The translations under genes were made by a program, and so were the position numbers. From contig NZ_MARB01000010.1 in NCBI RefSeq assembly GCF_001715975.1, forward strand, positions 1 to 64,000: DNA of 64,000 bases. Direction: 5' to 3'. Each line of letters opens with the position of its first letter. Position 1 is the stretch's first letter. Under the pieces are notes generated by a model. It saw only the letters and a list, made by a program, of their open reading frames with translations. It searched no databases and had not been told where the DNA came from. This document shows, one piece after another, positions 35,631-45,406 of this stretch. Source of the DNA: Candidatus Thiodiazotropha endolucinida (GTDB lineage Bacteria; Pseudomonadota; Gammaproteobacteria; Chromatiales; Chromatiaceae).

Positions 35631-37112
35631 TCAGGCCCCGGCAGCGGCAGCCTCAGGCGTTTCCTCGGTCTTCAACCAGGGCGCCTGGATCTTGCTCCAG
35701 CAGGGGTTGTTCAGGGTCATGTCCATATCACGGGCGAAGATGGCGAAGCCGTCATAGCCGTGGTAAGGACCTGAATAATCCCAGGAGTGCATCTGGCGGA
35801 AGGGTATGCCCATCTTCTGGAAGATGTACTTCTCCTTGATCCCGGAGCCAATCAGGTCTGGCTTCACCTTCTTGACGAACTCTTCGAACTCATAGCCGGT
35901 GACGTCGTCGTAGATCAGGGTGGCGTTACCCATCTCCTTGATGGTGCGGTCGTAGTCGTCGTTGTGGGCGAACTCGTAACCGGTACCGACCACTTCCATG
36001 CCCAGATCCTCGTAGGCGCCGATAACATGACGGGGACGCAGACCACCCACGTAGAGCATCACCTTCTTGCCTTCGAGACGGGGGCGGTACTTAGCGATAA
36101 CCGCTTCGTACTCGGCCTGGTACTTCTCAATCACCTTCTCTGCATTGGCCTGGATGGTCTCGTCGAAGAAAGCCGCAATCTTGCGCAGGGACTCGGCGAT
36201 CTTGGTGGGACCGAAGAAGTTATACTCCATCCAGGGAATACCGTACTTCTCTTCCATGTGACGGGAGATGTAGTTCATGGAGCGGTAGCAGTGAATCAGG
36301 TTCAGCTTGGCTTTGGGTGTGTTCTCCATCTCGGCCAGGGTGCCGTCACCGGACCACTGGGCGATCACGCGCAGACCCATCTCTTCCATCAGGGTACGGG
36401 ATGCCCAGGCGTCGCCACCAATGTTGTAATCACCGATGATGGTGACATCATAGGGAGTGGACTCGAAGCTGGTGTCACCGTCACGGTTGCCCAGCACCCA
36501 GTCGCGCACGGCGTCATTCGCAATGTGATGCCCCAAAGACTGGGACACCCCACGGAAGCCTTCGCAACGGACGGGGACAACCGGTTTTTCGATCTCTGCG
36601 GTGGTCTTCTTGGCGACCGCTTCGATGTCGTCACCGATCAGGCCGATGGGACACTCGGACTGCACGGTAATGCCCTTGTTCAGGGGAAACAGCGCTTCGA
36701 TCTCTTGCATGATCTTGGACAGCTTCTTGTCACCGCCAAAGACGATATCCTTCTCCTGGAAATCGGAGGTGAAATTCATGGTGCCGAAAGTGTTCACACC
36801 GGTGGTACCAACATAGTAGTTACGACGACCGGCACGGGAGTACTGGCCGCAGCCCACGGGACCGTGTGAGATATGGATCATGTCCTTGATAGGACCCCAT
36901 ACCACACCCTTGGAACCGGCGTAGGCGCAACCACGGATGGTCATAACACCAGGCAGGGACTTACGGTTGGAGGTGATGCACTTCTTGGATTGCTCAACCT
37001 CTTGATCGTTGACCGTGAGATGCTTCGCACGATCCTTCTTGGCTTTCTCTGGATAGACCTCAAGCACCTCTTGAATAAGGGCTTCGGTCTCTTCGCGTGT
37101 CATAGCTGACAT
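35631..37112 (-). CDS. nifD: NifD, nitrogenase MoFe protein alpha subunit
   Basis: The 493-residue protein has P-cluster Cys in [17 protein letters not shown] and [11 protein letters not shown], the Cys near [16 protein letters not shown], and the FeMo-co ligand regions further on ([16 protein letters not shown]). Active-site subunit for N2 reduction. Encoded between nifH and nifK in the standard order. Confidence 0.98.
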   Translation of the reverse strand: MSAMTREETEALIQEVLEVYPEKAKKDRAKHLTVNDQEVEQSKKCITSNRKSLPGVMTIRGCAYAGSKGVVWGPIKDMIHISHGPVGCGQYSRAGRRNYYVGTTGVNTFGTMNFTSDFQEKDIVFGGDKKLSKIMQEIEALFPLNKGITVQSECPIGLIGDDIEAVAKKTTAEIEKPVVPVRCEGFRGVSQSLGHHIANDAVRDWVLGNRDGDTSFESTPYDVTIIGDYNIGGDAWASRTLMEEMGLRVIAQWSGDGTLAEMENTPKAKLNLIHCYRSMNYISRHMEEKYGIPWMEYNFFGPTKIAESLRKIAAFFDETIQANAEKVIEKYQAEYEAVIAKYRPRLEGKKVMLYVGGLRPRHVIGAYEDLGMEVVGTGYEFAHNDDYDRTIKEMGNATLIYDDVTGYEFEEFVKKVKPDLIGSGIKEKYIFQKMGIPFRQMHSWDYSGPYHGYDGFAIFARDMDMTLNNPCWSKIQAPWLKTEETPEAAAAGA

Positions 37113-37182
37113 AATGGTCTCCTTCTCCTGCCACCACTAATCTGTGGATGCACAGGCTATGGAAATAACAGTGAACTGGTTT

Positions 37183-37208
37183 GTACCGGCTACCGGGGCG
37201 GCCGGTAC
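37183..37208 (-). repeat. Hairpin between nifH and nifD
   Basis: GTACCGGC pairs with GCCGGTAC around a 10-base loop. Hairpins here are known in diazotrophs to leave more nifH than nifDK message; the same is inferred. Confidence 0.6.
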
Positions 37209-37224
37209 ATTACTGACAACCTGA

Positions 37225-38127
<903 letters not shown>

Positions 38128-38173
38128 TCAGTTTGTGACTGAATGGTATGAATTCATTCGACAAGCATCAGTG

Positions 38174-38189
38174 AGCAAAGGGTGTGCCA
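38174..38189 (-). promoter_or_regulatory. Sigma-54 promoter of nifHDK
   Basis: The minus strand reads TGGCACA-CCCT-TTGCT, full agreement with -24/-12. Start near 38162. Confidence 0.9.
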
Positions 38190-38286
38190 AAAAATAATAA
38201 TCTTCTTAATTTATTGTTTTTATTGATTTATACAGTTTATTGCAGGGCTGTTTCCGAAGTCAGGTTTACGACAAACCCCGGTTAAA

Positions 38287-38302
38287 TGTATGGATGAAAA
38301 CA
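38287..38302 (-). promoter_or_regulatory. Possible NifA site upstream of nifH, overlapping draT start
   Basis: TGT-ATGGATGAAA-ACA matches TGT-N10-ACA about 133 bases upstream of the nifH start. It contains the draT ATG, so a chance match is possible. Confidence 0.5.
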
Positions 38303-39135
38303 GACAACAGACCACGACATCGGCCTCCCTTCCCGCCCATGCGCGTCTGCCCATCAACCACTGCAATCTGCCCTCGGTGATCCTTGGCAGCCTCACCTTC
38401 CAGCACCACCCCACACCGCTGCGCCTGGATGGCGTGGAGCAACTGCATGCCGCGCTGTTCGAGAGTCTCGATCCGGTTGCGGATGCCGATACCCGGGCCG
38501 GACATTTCATGGACTATATGCGTTCGGGCTTCCTGCTGGACAATCTCGATGAGGCGGGATTCGATGAACAGAAGCGCGGCATTAAAAGAGGCAAGGCAGA
38601 CTACCTTCGAACACTTCGTGGCTGGTTGTTCGATGCTGACGGCAAGGAGGCCGCTGTGCTTAAGAGCTGGGTCGAATCACGGTTCGGGCTGCTGCCCCTG
38701 AATCACAGGGGGCCGTTGGGCGTTGGCGCGGAAGACAACTACCACGCCTACCTGTCGGCCCGAGCCAAAGGGCTCTACAACACCAATGCCCTGGAGTCAC
38801 AACTCGACCTGCTCTACAGCTACTGTCAATACGAAGTGACCAGGCAATATCCTAGTGAGCACCACGTCACCCTCTACCGGGGCATCAACCGTATCGATGA
38901 ACACGAAATACTGCATCAACCCGCCAAGGACGTTTATATCCTAACGCTGAACAACATCAATTCTTTCAGCAGCAATCGGGAACGGGCGGATGAGTTCGGT
39001 GACTATATCCTCGAGGTCAAAATACCGCTCACAAAGCTACTCTATTTTCCCGGACTGCTGCCCAATGCCCTGAAGGGCGAAGAGGAGTACCTGGTGATTG
39101 GTGGTGTCTACGAAGTGAAGGTGAGCTTGCTTTAG
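38290..39135 (+). CDS. draT: DraT, dinitrogenase reductase ADP-ribosyltransferase
   Basis: The 281-residue protein has the DraT core NHCNLPSVILGSLTFQHHP, GVEQLHAALFESL, HVTLYRGINR and a later INSFSSNRERADEFGDYI. The last fits the arginine ADP-ribosyltransferase R-S-E arrangement. It uses NAD+ to inactivate NifH in response to ammonium or energy loss. Transcribed divergently from nifH across 189 bases. I see no sigma-54 promoter in front of it, unlike its partner draG, which lies in the nifB operon. Confidence 0.92.
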   Translation: MDENRQQTTTSASLPAHARLPINHCNLPSVILGSLTFQHHPTPLRLDGVEQLHAALFESLDPVADADTRAGHFMDYMRSGFLLDNLDEAGFDEQKRGIKRGKADYLRTLRGWLFDADGKEAAVLKSWVESRFGLLPLNHRGPLGVGAEDNYHAYLSARAKGLYNTNALESQLDLLYSYCQYEVTRQYPSEHHVTLYRGINRIDEHEILHQPAKDVYILTLNNINSFSSNRERADEFGDYILEVKIPLTKLLYFPGLLPNALKGEEEYLVIGGVYEVKVSLL

Positions 39136-40157
39136 CCTGTATTTCTCACACCTGTTCTTAGCGAGATGGCTTCATGGCTCATATCACATTCAGAATGTGA
39201 ATGGATGACATGGTCGATTCAAGAAATGGATGGGATTTTTCGAGGCATCGTCACCAAATACCTAGGTAACTACACGGCTTGGAGTAAGACATTAGACAGG
39301 TATCCAAATCTAACCGTAGAACATCTTTTTCTTTCTGCACAGTAGCAATACCAAGATCAAGTCTTTTTGTCTCTTTACGGCCAGTAGCGGAAGATTCAAC
39401 TGTATATGCATAAGAAATCTTGCGCTGAAAAGCAGACCTAATTTTTGCAGTGCAATAGACTGTAGGTTACCCACAGAGTGAACTAAATAAGTAAACTGTC
39501 ACCGGAATTCTCCCCAGACCGTCGTCCTCGATAAAACCTATGCGAGCCCCCGGCATAGCCGGTGGTTTACACAATTCAATTAAATTGTTAAATGTGAAAT
39601 GGAAAATTCCACAGTCTCACGAGCCATAGCCCGATACGCTTGAGAGAAAAGTAGACCGCTCTATTGAGAAATACTTGATGGCAACCTAAACGGATACTGC
39701 TTACGGATCCGTGTTGTACACTGATCACAGATCTATTTTACTCGGATAGGACAGTTTTACATTAAAGGTGCTTAGTGTGAATTTGTTCTATATCCTTATT
39801 TCTTGATCTAGCGCATTGTAAATAATGTATATATTTAGATCATTGATGCTGGGAGGCGGCATATCAACAGAATTCCTATTTTTCCAGTTTGTTACTTAGT
39901 TGGAAATTAGGTGATGGAGTAAATGCTCTATTACTAGTCACTGTATTTGAAGTGCTGCTTTTGGCCCTGATATGGTATTGGAAGACATGTAAAAATCAGT
40001 TAGAGCTATTGAAACTCAACAACAGAGTTAATAATAACTAAAAAAAGTTTTATATATATTGCATATTTCTATGGGTAGATGTCAGAAAATATACAGGTAT
40101 TAAATATCTACCAATGTATATGAATACCATACTATAACTCGAATTGAAGGATTCAAA
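39136..40157. other. AT-rich intergenic region, no clear gene
   Basis: About 1 kb with base composition drifting from GC-rich to strongly AT-rich. It holds a perfect 17-base palindrome TCACATTC-A-GAATGTGA at 39184-39200 and a hairpin at 39545-39566. A short frame near 39889-40041 has one membrane-like helix (VNALLLVTVFEVLLLALIWYW) but lacks an ATG start and seems cut by frameshift. Likely degraded foreign DNA. Confidence 0.5.
39545..39566. repeat. REP/IS200-like hairpin
   Basis: GCCCCCGGC-ATA-GCCGGTGGT forms a stem with one mismatch. Its form recalls the hairpins at the ends of IS200/IS605 or REP-type elements. No transposase is present. Confidence 0.35.
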
Positions 40158-40880
40158 ATGAGAATTACAGTTTTATTAATCATAATACTATTATCTTTTT
40201 ATGGATGTTCGACGGGGGAGAATGAACCGTCCAAAAAAATGATCATAGATTCATTGGAGGATATATTACCAGGCTATATAAAAATAAAAGATATTCATAT
40301 TGAAATATCTAAAAATATACGTAGTCGCGTAGAGCCTTTAATTAGATCTAGATTTTCAGCTGATGCAATTTTGGAAAGTGACTTTGTCCACAGGGATAAA
40401 TATAAAGACAAATACGGTGAAAATTTTAAAATCTACGGAATATCCAAATCAGATTACAACTTAAACAAGTGGCAGATTGGTTTTGAAAAAATACAAATCG
40501 AACAAAAATTTTATGGTTCTCCGCTTTACACAGAGTCACTGATGGGTGGCTGGGAAGGTGTGTATGTGTGTGGAGGTGAGGAAAGAGGGCTTAAGTTACG
40601 AATTTATAGTACAGAAAATAAGAAAGTAGAAGCTTTATTTAATTTTTACCCTTTAACTAAAGAATCTAAATTTAAAGTAGGTTCATTTATGATGAAAGGT
40701 TCTGTATATAATTGGGGTGGATTTAAATTTACTGCGGAGAAATGGATTGAAAGACCAAAAAATTACCACACATTAGATTTAAAAGGACAAATAGATAGTT
40801 CAGGTAGTAAGCTAATAGGAACAATACCATTTCAAAATAATTGCTCAACATTCGAATTAACAAAAACCATGGGCGGATGA
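40158..40880 (+). CDS. Putative lipoprotein, AT-rich orphan gene
   Basis: The 240-residue protein starts with a hydrophobic leader and a Cys at residue 17 (LLSFYGCSTG), a plausible though loose lipobox, so it is probably lipidated. The rest is Lys/Ile-rich with no family I recognise; there are aromatic clusters such as MGGWEGVYVC and GGFKFTAEKWIERP. The codon use is strongly AT-biased, unlike all neighbours, which indicates recent transfer. AAGGATTC upstream is a weak ribosome site. No link to nif genes beyond position. Confidence 0.7.
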   Translation: MRITVLLIIILLSFYGCSTGENEPSKKMIIDSLEDILPGYIKIKDIHIEISKNIRSRVEPLIRSRFSADAILESDFVHRDKYKDKYGENFKIYGISKSDYNLNKWQIGFEKIQIEQKFYGSPLYTESLMGGWEGVYVCGGEERGLKLRIYSTENKKVEALFNFYPLTKESKFKVGSFMMKGSVYNWGGFKFTAEKWIERPKNYHTLDLKGQIDSSGSKLIGTIPFQNNCSTFELTKTMGG

Positions 40881-41434
40881 AGATAGGTGACACCCATATT
40901 ATAACATTGATATCTCGTTAACTTGTGAGTAGTAAATCAAGTGTCTGCGGTCACCAAAGTAAAGTAGCAAGAAATTGAAAAAATAAACTCAATAACTGCA
41001 ATAACCGGGGACCAATAAACGGGGACAGACCACGGTTTCCTTAGTCAGCTATAAGCCTAACTCCGGACCTCGTGTCAAGGCGGCGTCAACATCGCCATTG
41101 GTCGCATAGTTGACGTTCTTGATGACCCACATGGCTACACGAATTTCAACACTTCACGGTAACAGAACCAAAAAGAATGTGTTGTATAAGGCTGCAGCAT
41201 ACACAAATAATGTACTGAGAAAGGGCAATACCCACTTATCACTTATTTCGTTATCGAAATGGATAATTTGATCAGCCACTTCGTAGAAACCGACTCCGCA
41301 CCTGGCACCTCTTCTAAAATAACTAAAAAACAACAATTCTCTGCCACTATTCATGCCTACCGGGTCATTCGGATAAATAAAGCAACAGTTAGAGCGCACA
41401 CAGTTCCGTGACAACTCAACAACAACCCAGCAAT
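40881..41434. other. Intergenic with repeat remnants
   Basis: No supported gene; a 139-codon frame on the minus strand runs across a sigma-54 promoter and is rejected. The stretch AAACGGGGACAGACCACGG near 41.02-41.04 kb resembles the sequence commonly flanking REP-associated transposase genes. ATTTCG/CGAAAT at 41245-41260 is a small palindrome. Confidence 0.5.
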
Positions 41435-41450
41435 TGTCAGAAACCTTACA
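41435..41450 (+). promoter_or_regulatory. NifA upstream activator site for the SIR2-like operon
   Basis: TGT-CAGAAACCTT-ACA matches TGT-N10-ACA, about 80 bases upstream of the inferred start. Together with the promoter below it places this operon in the nif regulon. Confidence 0.7.
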
Positions 41451-41495
41451 CACCGAATCACGCATAACCGAATGTTTCCATAGTCTTTCTTCACT

Positions 41496-41511
41496 TGGCC
41501 TGGCTCTTGCA
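41496..41511 (+). promoter_or_regulatory. Sigma-54 promoter of the SIR2-like/hemerythrin operon
   Basis: TGGCCTG-GCTC-TTGCA keeps the essential GG and GC at the right spacing, with two departures from consensus in the -24 box. Start expected near 41523, 26 bases before the ATG. Confidence 0.75.
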
Positions 41512-41548
41512 ATGGGTAGTGGCAACCATCGATCAAAGGAGCCCGAAA

Positions 41549-42415
41549 ATGCCCGAGTCAAGTTTGCAGGCACTAGTCAGCGGTATCGCCGCAGGTGAGA
41601 TCGTGCCCTATCTAGGTCCAGGCGCCCTGAAAAGCGCGCGCAATGTTGAAACCGGTGAACCGATTCCTGCAGACAGTGACAGCCTGATTCTCGCCATGAA
41701 CAACGGCAAACCCATGGCGCCACGTCTCATGTATGAATTTCCTCGAGCAGCCATGGATATCGAACTGAAACGCGGACGCACCGCACTGCACCGTTTCCTG
41801 GAATCCACCTATAGTACGACCCAGTGGACCCGCGCGCCGATTCACGATTGGCTGGCTGGCATCAAGCCATCCTATGTCATCGACATCAATCGCGACACCC
41901 AGCTCCAGGACAGCTACGCCGATACGCCCCATACCCTGATACGCGGCATTGCCCGCGTGGGTGGTACTGATTACCGTTTCTGCATCCATCACTACGACGG
42001 GGAAACCTACTCCGAAAACGAAATCGCACAGGACGAGGTCGATACCAGCCTTCCCATACTGTTCAAACCCATGGGCAGTCCCAAGCCTGATCCGACCTAC
42101 ATCGCCTCGGATGCAGACTACGTTGATTACATTACCGAGCTGATGGGCGGATTCGCCATACCCGATTTCGTCAAGAAATATCGCATTGGCAAGCAGTACC
42201 TCTTCATCGGTCTGCGTATGACCCGTGACACCGAACGCATGGTGCTGTCAGACATGATCTACGCCGCATCCGAGCCCAAGGGTTGGGCATTGATCCCCGC
42301 ACCGAATGATAAGGAGCGCCGTTTCTGCAAACGTCTGGGCATCGAGATCATCGAATCTGATGTGGAAGATCTTCTTGCAGCGGCTGCCGAAACCTTTGCC
42401 GAAGGAGCAGCCTGA
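41549..42415 (+). CDS. SIR2-like NAD-binding-fold protein, nif-regulated
   Basis: The protein is 288 residues from the ATG preceded by AAAGGAG. Weak SIR2-family features are present. An N-terminal IVPYLGPGAL takes the place of GAGxS. A middle region runs PSYVIDINRDTQLQDS. A C-terminal block runs LPILFKPMGSPKPDPTYIAS then DADYVDYITELM and QYLFIGLRMTRDTERMVL, as in SIR2-like domains that end in FxGxSxxD. The catalytic His of true sirtuins is not evident. It may bind or hydrolyse NAD+, or only sense it. It heads an operon with a small Cys protein and hemerythrin under a sigma-54/NifA promoter, between draT and draG, both NAD-related. Confidence 0.78.
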   Translation: MPESSLQALVSGIAAGEIVPYLGPGALKSARNVETGEPIPADSDSLILAMNNGKPMAPRLMYEFPRAAMDIELKRGRTALHRFLESTYSTTQWTRAPIHDWLAGIKPSYVIDINRDTQLQDSYADTPHTLIRGIARVGGTDYRFCIHHYDGETYSENEIAQDEVDTSLPILFKPMGSPKPDPTYIASDADYVDYITELMGGFAIPDFVKKYRIGKQYLFIGLRMTRDTERMVLSDMIYAASEPKGWALIPAPNDKERRFCKRLGIEIIESDVEDLLAAAAETFAEGAA

Positions 42416-42417
42416 GC

Positions 42418-42651
42418 ATGGGGAAGTTCGTACCCTGTCAGGGTAAGCACGCCTGTCGCGACAATGAGCTTAGCTGCCTTACCTGTGGACGGGGACTACA
42501 TGAAATCGAAAAGCTTCGACTACTGATGGATCAGCTCGCATCACTGGCCATTGACTATGACTACGAGAATGTTGATGAGTACAGCAGTTACGTAGCCAGG
42601 AAGCTGGAGAAGATGATTGTCTATCGGCGGGATAACGAACAGACAGGCTGA
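42418..42651 (+). CDS. Small cysteine-rich nif-operon protein
   Basis: The 77-residue protein has an N-terminal cysteine group CQGKHACRDNELSCLTCGR (C-x6-C-x6-C-x2-C) and a helical acidic remainder. The pattern could bind zinc or an Fe-S cluster. It starts 2 bases after the SIR2-like stop and ends 26 before the hemerythrin ATG. I recognise no named family with confidence. Confidence 0.7.
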   Translation: MGKFVPCQGKHACRDNELSCLTCGRGLHEIEKLRLLMDQLASLAIDYDYENVDEYSSYVARKLEKMIVYRRDNEQTG

Positions 42652-42677
42652 TATCCATTATATACAAGGATAATTAC

Positions 42678-43097
42678 ATGACTCTTCTGATCGACCCTGA
42701 CAACCCGCGTTATTACCTCGAGTTTGATTCAATGGACAAGACCCATCTCGAATTCATCGAGCTGGTCAATAAACTGGGTAGTGCTGACAGGGAAGCGTTC
42801 AAAACTCTATTCGAGCAGCTTGTGGCGCACACCAATGCCCACTTCAAAGCCGAGAACAAACTGATGTATGAAAGCGGCTTTCCCGCCATACGAGAACATA
42901 TAGGGGAGCATGAGCGCATCCTGGGCGATCTGAACCGAATGGAAATACGGTTGGCCTCTGGCAATACATTGCTTCCACGTGCCTATGTAAAAGATCACCT
43001 GCCAGGCTGGTTTGATCTGCATGCACAAACCATGGACAGCGCGTTGGCAGCACACCTAAAAACCCAACCACAAAATACGAATCGAATTGACAGCTGA
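42678..43097 (+). CDS. Hemerythrin-like protein
   Basis: The 139-residue four-helix protein has the di-iron ligand set: His in MDKTHLEF, HTNAHFKAENKLM, EHIGEHERIL and HLPGWFDLHAQTMD. Bacteriohemerythrins bind O2 reversibly and can deliver or scavenge it, or sense it. Third gene of the NifA-controlled SIR2-like operon. Oxygen buffering for nitrogenase is inferred. Confidence 0.9.
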   Translation: MTLLIDPDNPRYYLEFDSMDKTHLEFIELVNKLGSADREAFKTLFEQLVAHTNAHFKAENKLMYESGFPAIREHIGEHERILGDLNRMEIRLASGNTLLPRAYVKDHLPGWFDLHAQTMDSALAAHLKTQPQNTNRIDS

Positions 43098-43145
43098 ACA
43101 TTCAACCTGAAATTCTCATTGGAATACTGCCCTTATGGTTCCAAA

Positions 43146-44075
43146 TCAGCCGGACATGTCCGCCAATTTCAGAAGCGCAAGGGTCTGACCGTGACAGGCA
43201 GCTTTCACATCCTTGTTCAAAGCCTTTAACCAGTAACCGGGAATCGCATCGACACCGTAGAACGCACCAGCCAGCATACCGGCAATGGCACCGGTGGTAT
43301 CGGCATCCCCTCCCCGGTTAACGACGTCGACAAGAACCGATTCAAAATCATCATTATTGAAAAAGGACTGAAATACCGCCTGCAGGGTTTCAACGATCCA
43401 TCCGCTCGGATTTTCTACCTGTCTGCGGTCAAAGCGGTAAACACGGTGATTTTCCACCAAGCCATTTGCGATATCGAACAGCGCCTGTTTCGACGCGTTT
43501 TTGAAAGCCATGCACAGCATTTGCAGAAGCGCTTCGGTGCCTGCATCGGCCTGGCCATTGTGGTGAGTAATATGGGACTGGGTACGCGATGCAACGAAAA
43601 GTTTATCCCATCCGGCATTCCAATAGGCAATGGCCACCGGCAATGATCGCATACAGGCACCGTTCCCTGCATCGAACTTATTTTCTGGGACCGAAGTTTC
43701 TCCGCTGTTGCGGTAGTGGACGATTCCCCGTCTGACGGTGTTGCCAATATCCACCGGTTTGCCGCGCATCCATTGACTGAATGCTTCTGCAACCGCTTTG
43801 GCCTCGACTTTACCGCTTTCGATGATCGACTGACCCAACGCCAGGCTCATCTCGGTATCGTCGGTCACCTGACCGGGTTTCAGGCGCAGCCAGCCGCCTC
43901 CGCAAATCCTGTCGTGAACACCGTGTTTCTCCCTGATCTCCCTGGGAGTGAGAAACTCTGTTGTGGCACCCAGAGCATCACCGACTGCAAGTCCCAGGTA
44001 GGCCCCAAATGCTCGCTGCTCCAACGTTATATCTTTTCCCGCTACATGCCGTGCTGTGAGATCGGGAGCAAACAT
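43146..44075 (-). CDS. draG: DraG, ADP-ribosyl-[dinitrogen reductase] glycohydrolase
   Basis: The 309-residue enzyme has GAYLGLAVGDALGATTEFLTPREI, the metal-binding GQVTDDTEMSLALG, and near the C-terminus NRGGDADTTGAIAGMLAGAFYG, the dinuclear Mn site of ADP-ribosylglycohydrolases. It removes ADP-ribose from NifH. It is the last gene of the nifB-driven operon, 5 bases after nifQ, and not adjacent to draT. Confidence 0.95.
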   Translation of the reverse strand: MFAPDLTARHVAGKDITLEQRAFGAYLGLAVGDALGATTEFLTPREIREKHGVHDRICGGGWLRLKPGQVTDDTEMSLALGQSIIESGKVEAKAVAEAFSQWMRGKPVDIGNTVRRGIVHYRNSGETSVPENKFDAGNGACMRSLPVAIAYWNAGWDKLFVASRTQSHITHHNGQADAGTEALLQMLCMAFKNASKQALFDIANGLVENHRVYRFDRRQVENPSGWIVETLQAVFQSFFNNDDFESVLVDVVNRGGDADTTGAIAGMLAGAFYGVDAIPGYWLKALNKDVKAACHGQTLALLKLADMSG

Positions 44076-44080
44076 ATGGA

Positions 44081-44656
44081 TTAGACTTCAGGCCCGAAAC
44101 AGGCTGCATAGTCGGCGCAGACTTCGCAACTGGGTGCGCGACAAGTGTAGATGCCTTCGGTCTCACACAGCTGCTTGTAGAGGAATTTCTTCCACTTCAT
44201 GTCCTGGGTATTGCGAATAGCCAGAGGACGGAAATTTTCGAGCATCAACCGGGTCAAATCCGATCGCTCCCAGAGCCCGAGATCCTGCCAGAGGTGATCG
44301 CTACCCAGGCATCCGGCAATGACGATGTCGGTCATCCAGGTTTCCGACTGGCTGTGGGTGGTACGAGATGCCAAAAGCAGTTTGCGCAGATCATCCATCT
44401 CTGCCCCGCGCTCCGAATCGAATTCGGAACCGATACCTAGCATTTCGCTCGTATCTAAGTTTGGAAAATGGTGTTGCACCATACGCCTGAATGCATGCTC
44501 ACCCATACCCAGCCATTCAGGCATGACGCCCTCGCCAGCCATCCAGGAGGCCAGAATACGCGCCAGGGTCTCCTCCAGGGGATCACCCCGACGCGCGGCC
44601 ATCACCCGGGTAAAAGCAGCTTGGGAGCTCTCTATTGCGAAGGCTGCAACTGCCAT
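44081..44656 (-). CDS. nifQ: NifQ, molybdenum donor for FeMo-co
   Basis: The protein is 191 residues from the ATG that overlaps the ferredoxin stop (TGATG). The C-terminal Cys motif CRAPSCEVCADYAACFG holds the Mo-Fe-S cluster of NifQ. The core has WMTDIVIAGCLGSDHLWQDLG and LARILASWMAGEGVMPEWLG. It feeds Mo to the NifEN scaffold. Confidence 0.93.
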   Translation of the reverse strand: MAVAAFAIESSQAAFTRVMAARRGDPLEETLARILASWMAGEGVMPEWLGMGEHAFRRMVQHHFPNLDTSEMLGIGSEFDSERGAEMDDLRKLLLASRTTHSQSETWMTDIVIAGCLGSDHLWQDLGLWERSDLTRLMLENFRPLAIRNTQDMKWKKFLYKQLCETEGIYTCRAPSCEVCADYAACFGPEV

Positions 44657-45012
44657 CACACAGCCTCGTACTCGACGACGATATCCTCGTCCCTGGGTAT
44701 GAACTGGCAGGCCAGACGCCATTTGCTGGGCAGGTCGTCCACGATCAACTGTTCCAATTCATCCTTGCTGATCTTGCCCAGTTCACGCAGCACCTGCTTC
44801 TCCTTCTCTTCCAGGTGGTAGCCCATGGGTGCCTTGTCGTCGGGGTAGGTCACCTGGATCGCACAGCTGCCGCAATTGCCGTCGCCGCAATCGAAGTTGA
44901 TGGGTATTTTGTTGGTCTTGGCGATCTTCAATACGGTCTCTGTAAAGCTGCCTGCTACGGCGTAGACCGTCTTGTCCTTGTATTCGGGATTTGAAAATGT
45001 AATCAGTGGCAT
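44656..45012 (-). CDS. Plant-type [2Fe-2S] ferredoxin like Shethna FeSII
   Basis: The 118-residue protein has CGDGNCGSC and a later LACQ, giving four Cys ligands, plus KEKQVLRELGKISKDELEQ and DEDIVVEYE. The extended middle segment and the tail resemble Azotobacter FeSII. FeSII binds oxidised nitrogenase and protects it from oxygen. The match is from memory of FeSII features; an ordinary electron-carrier ferredoxin remains possible. Confidence 0.85.
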   Translation of the reverse strand: MPLITFSNPEYKDKTVYAVAGSFTETVLKIAKTNKIPINFDCGDGNCGSCAIQVTYPDDKAPMGYHLEEKEKQVLRELGKISKDELEQLIVDDLPSKWRLACQFIPRDEDIVVEYEAV

Positions 45013-45029
45013 CGAACTCTCCTCCCCAT

Positions 45030-45320
<291 letters not shown>

Positions 45321-45406
45321 TCACCTTGCTGTTTATGTTGAATGCCTGGTGTTGCCAGGCGGTTGTACTGTGTGCTTCGCTAACTTACTGTTTGCCCGAT
45401 CCGGAC

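Noticed and set aside
39889-40041. Membrane-helix frame of about 50 codons
   Set aside because: It lacks a proper start and seems frameshifted; noted in the intergenic entry but not called a gene.
41154-41573. 139-codon frame on the minus strand
   Set aside because: It runs over the NifA site, the sigma-54 promoter and the start of the SIR2-like gene, with no domain or ribosome site.
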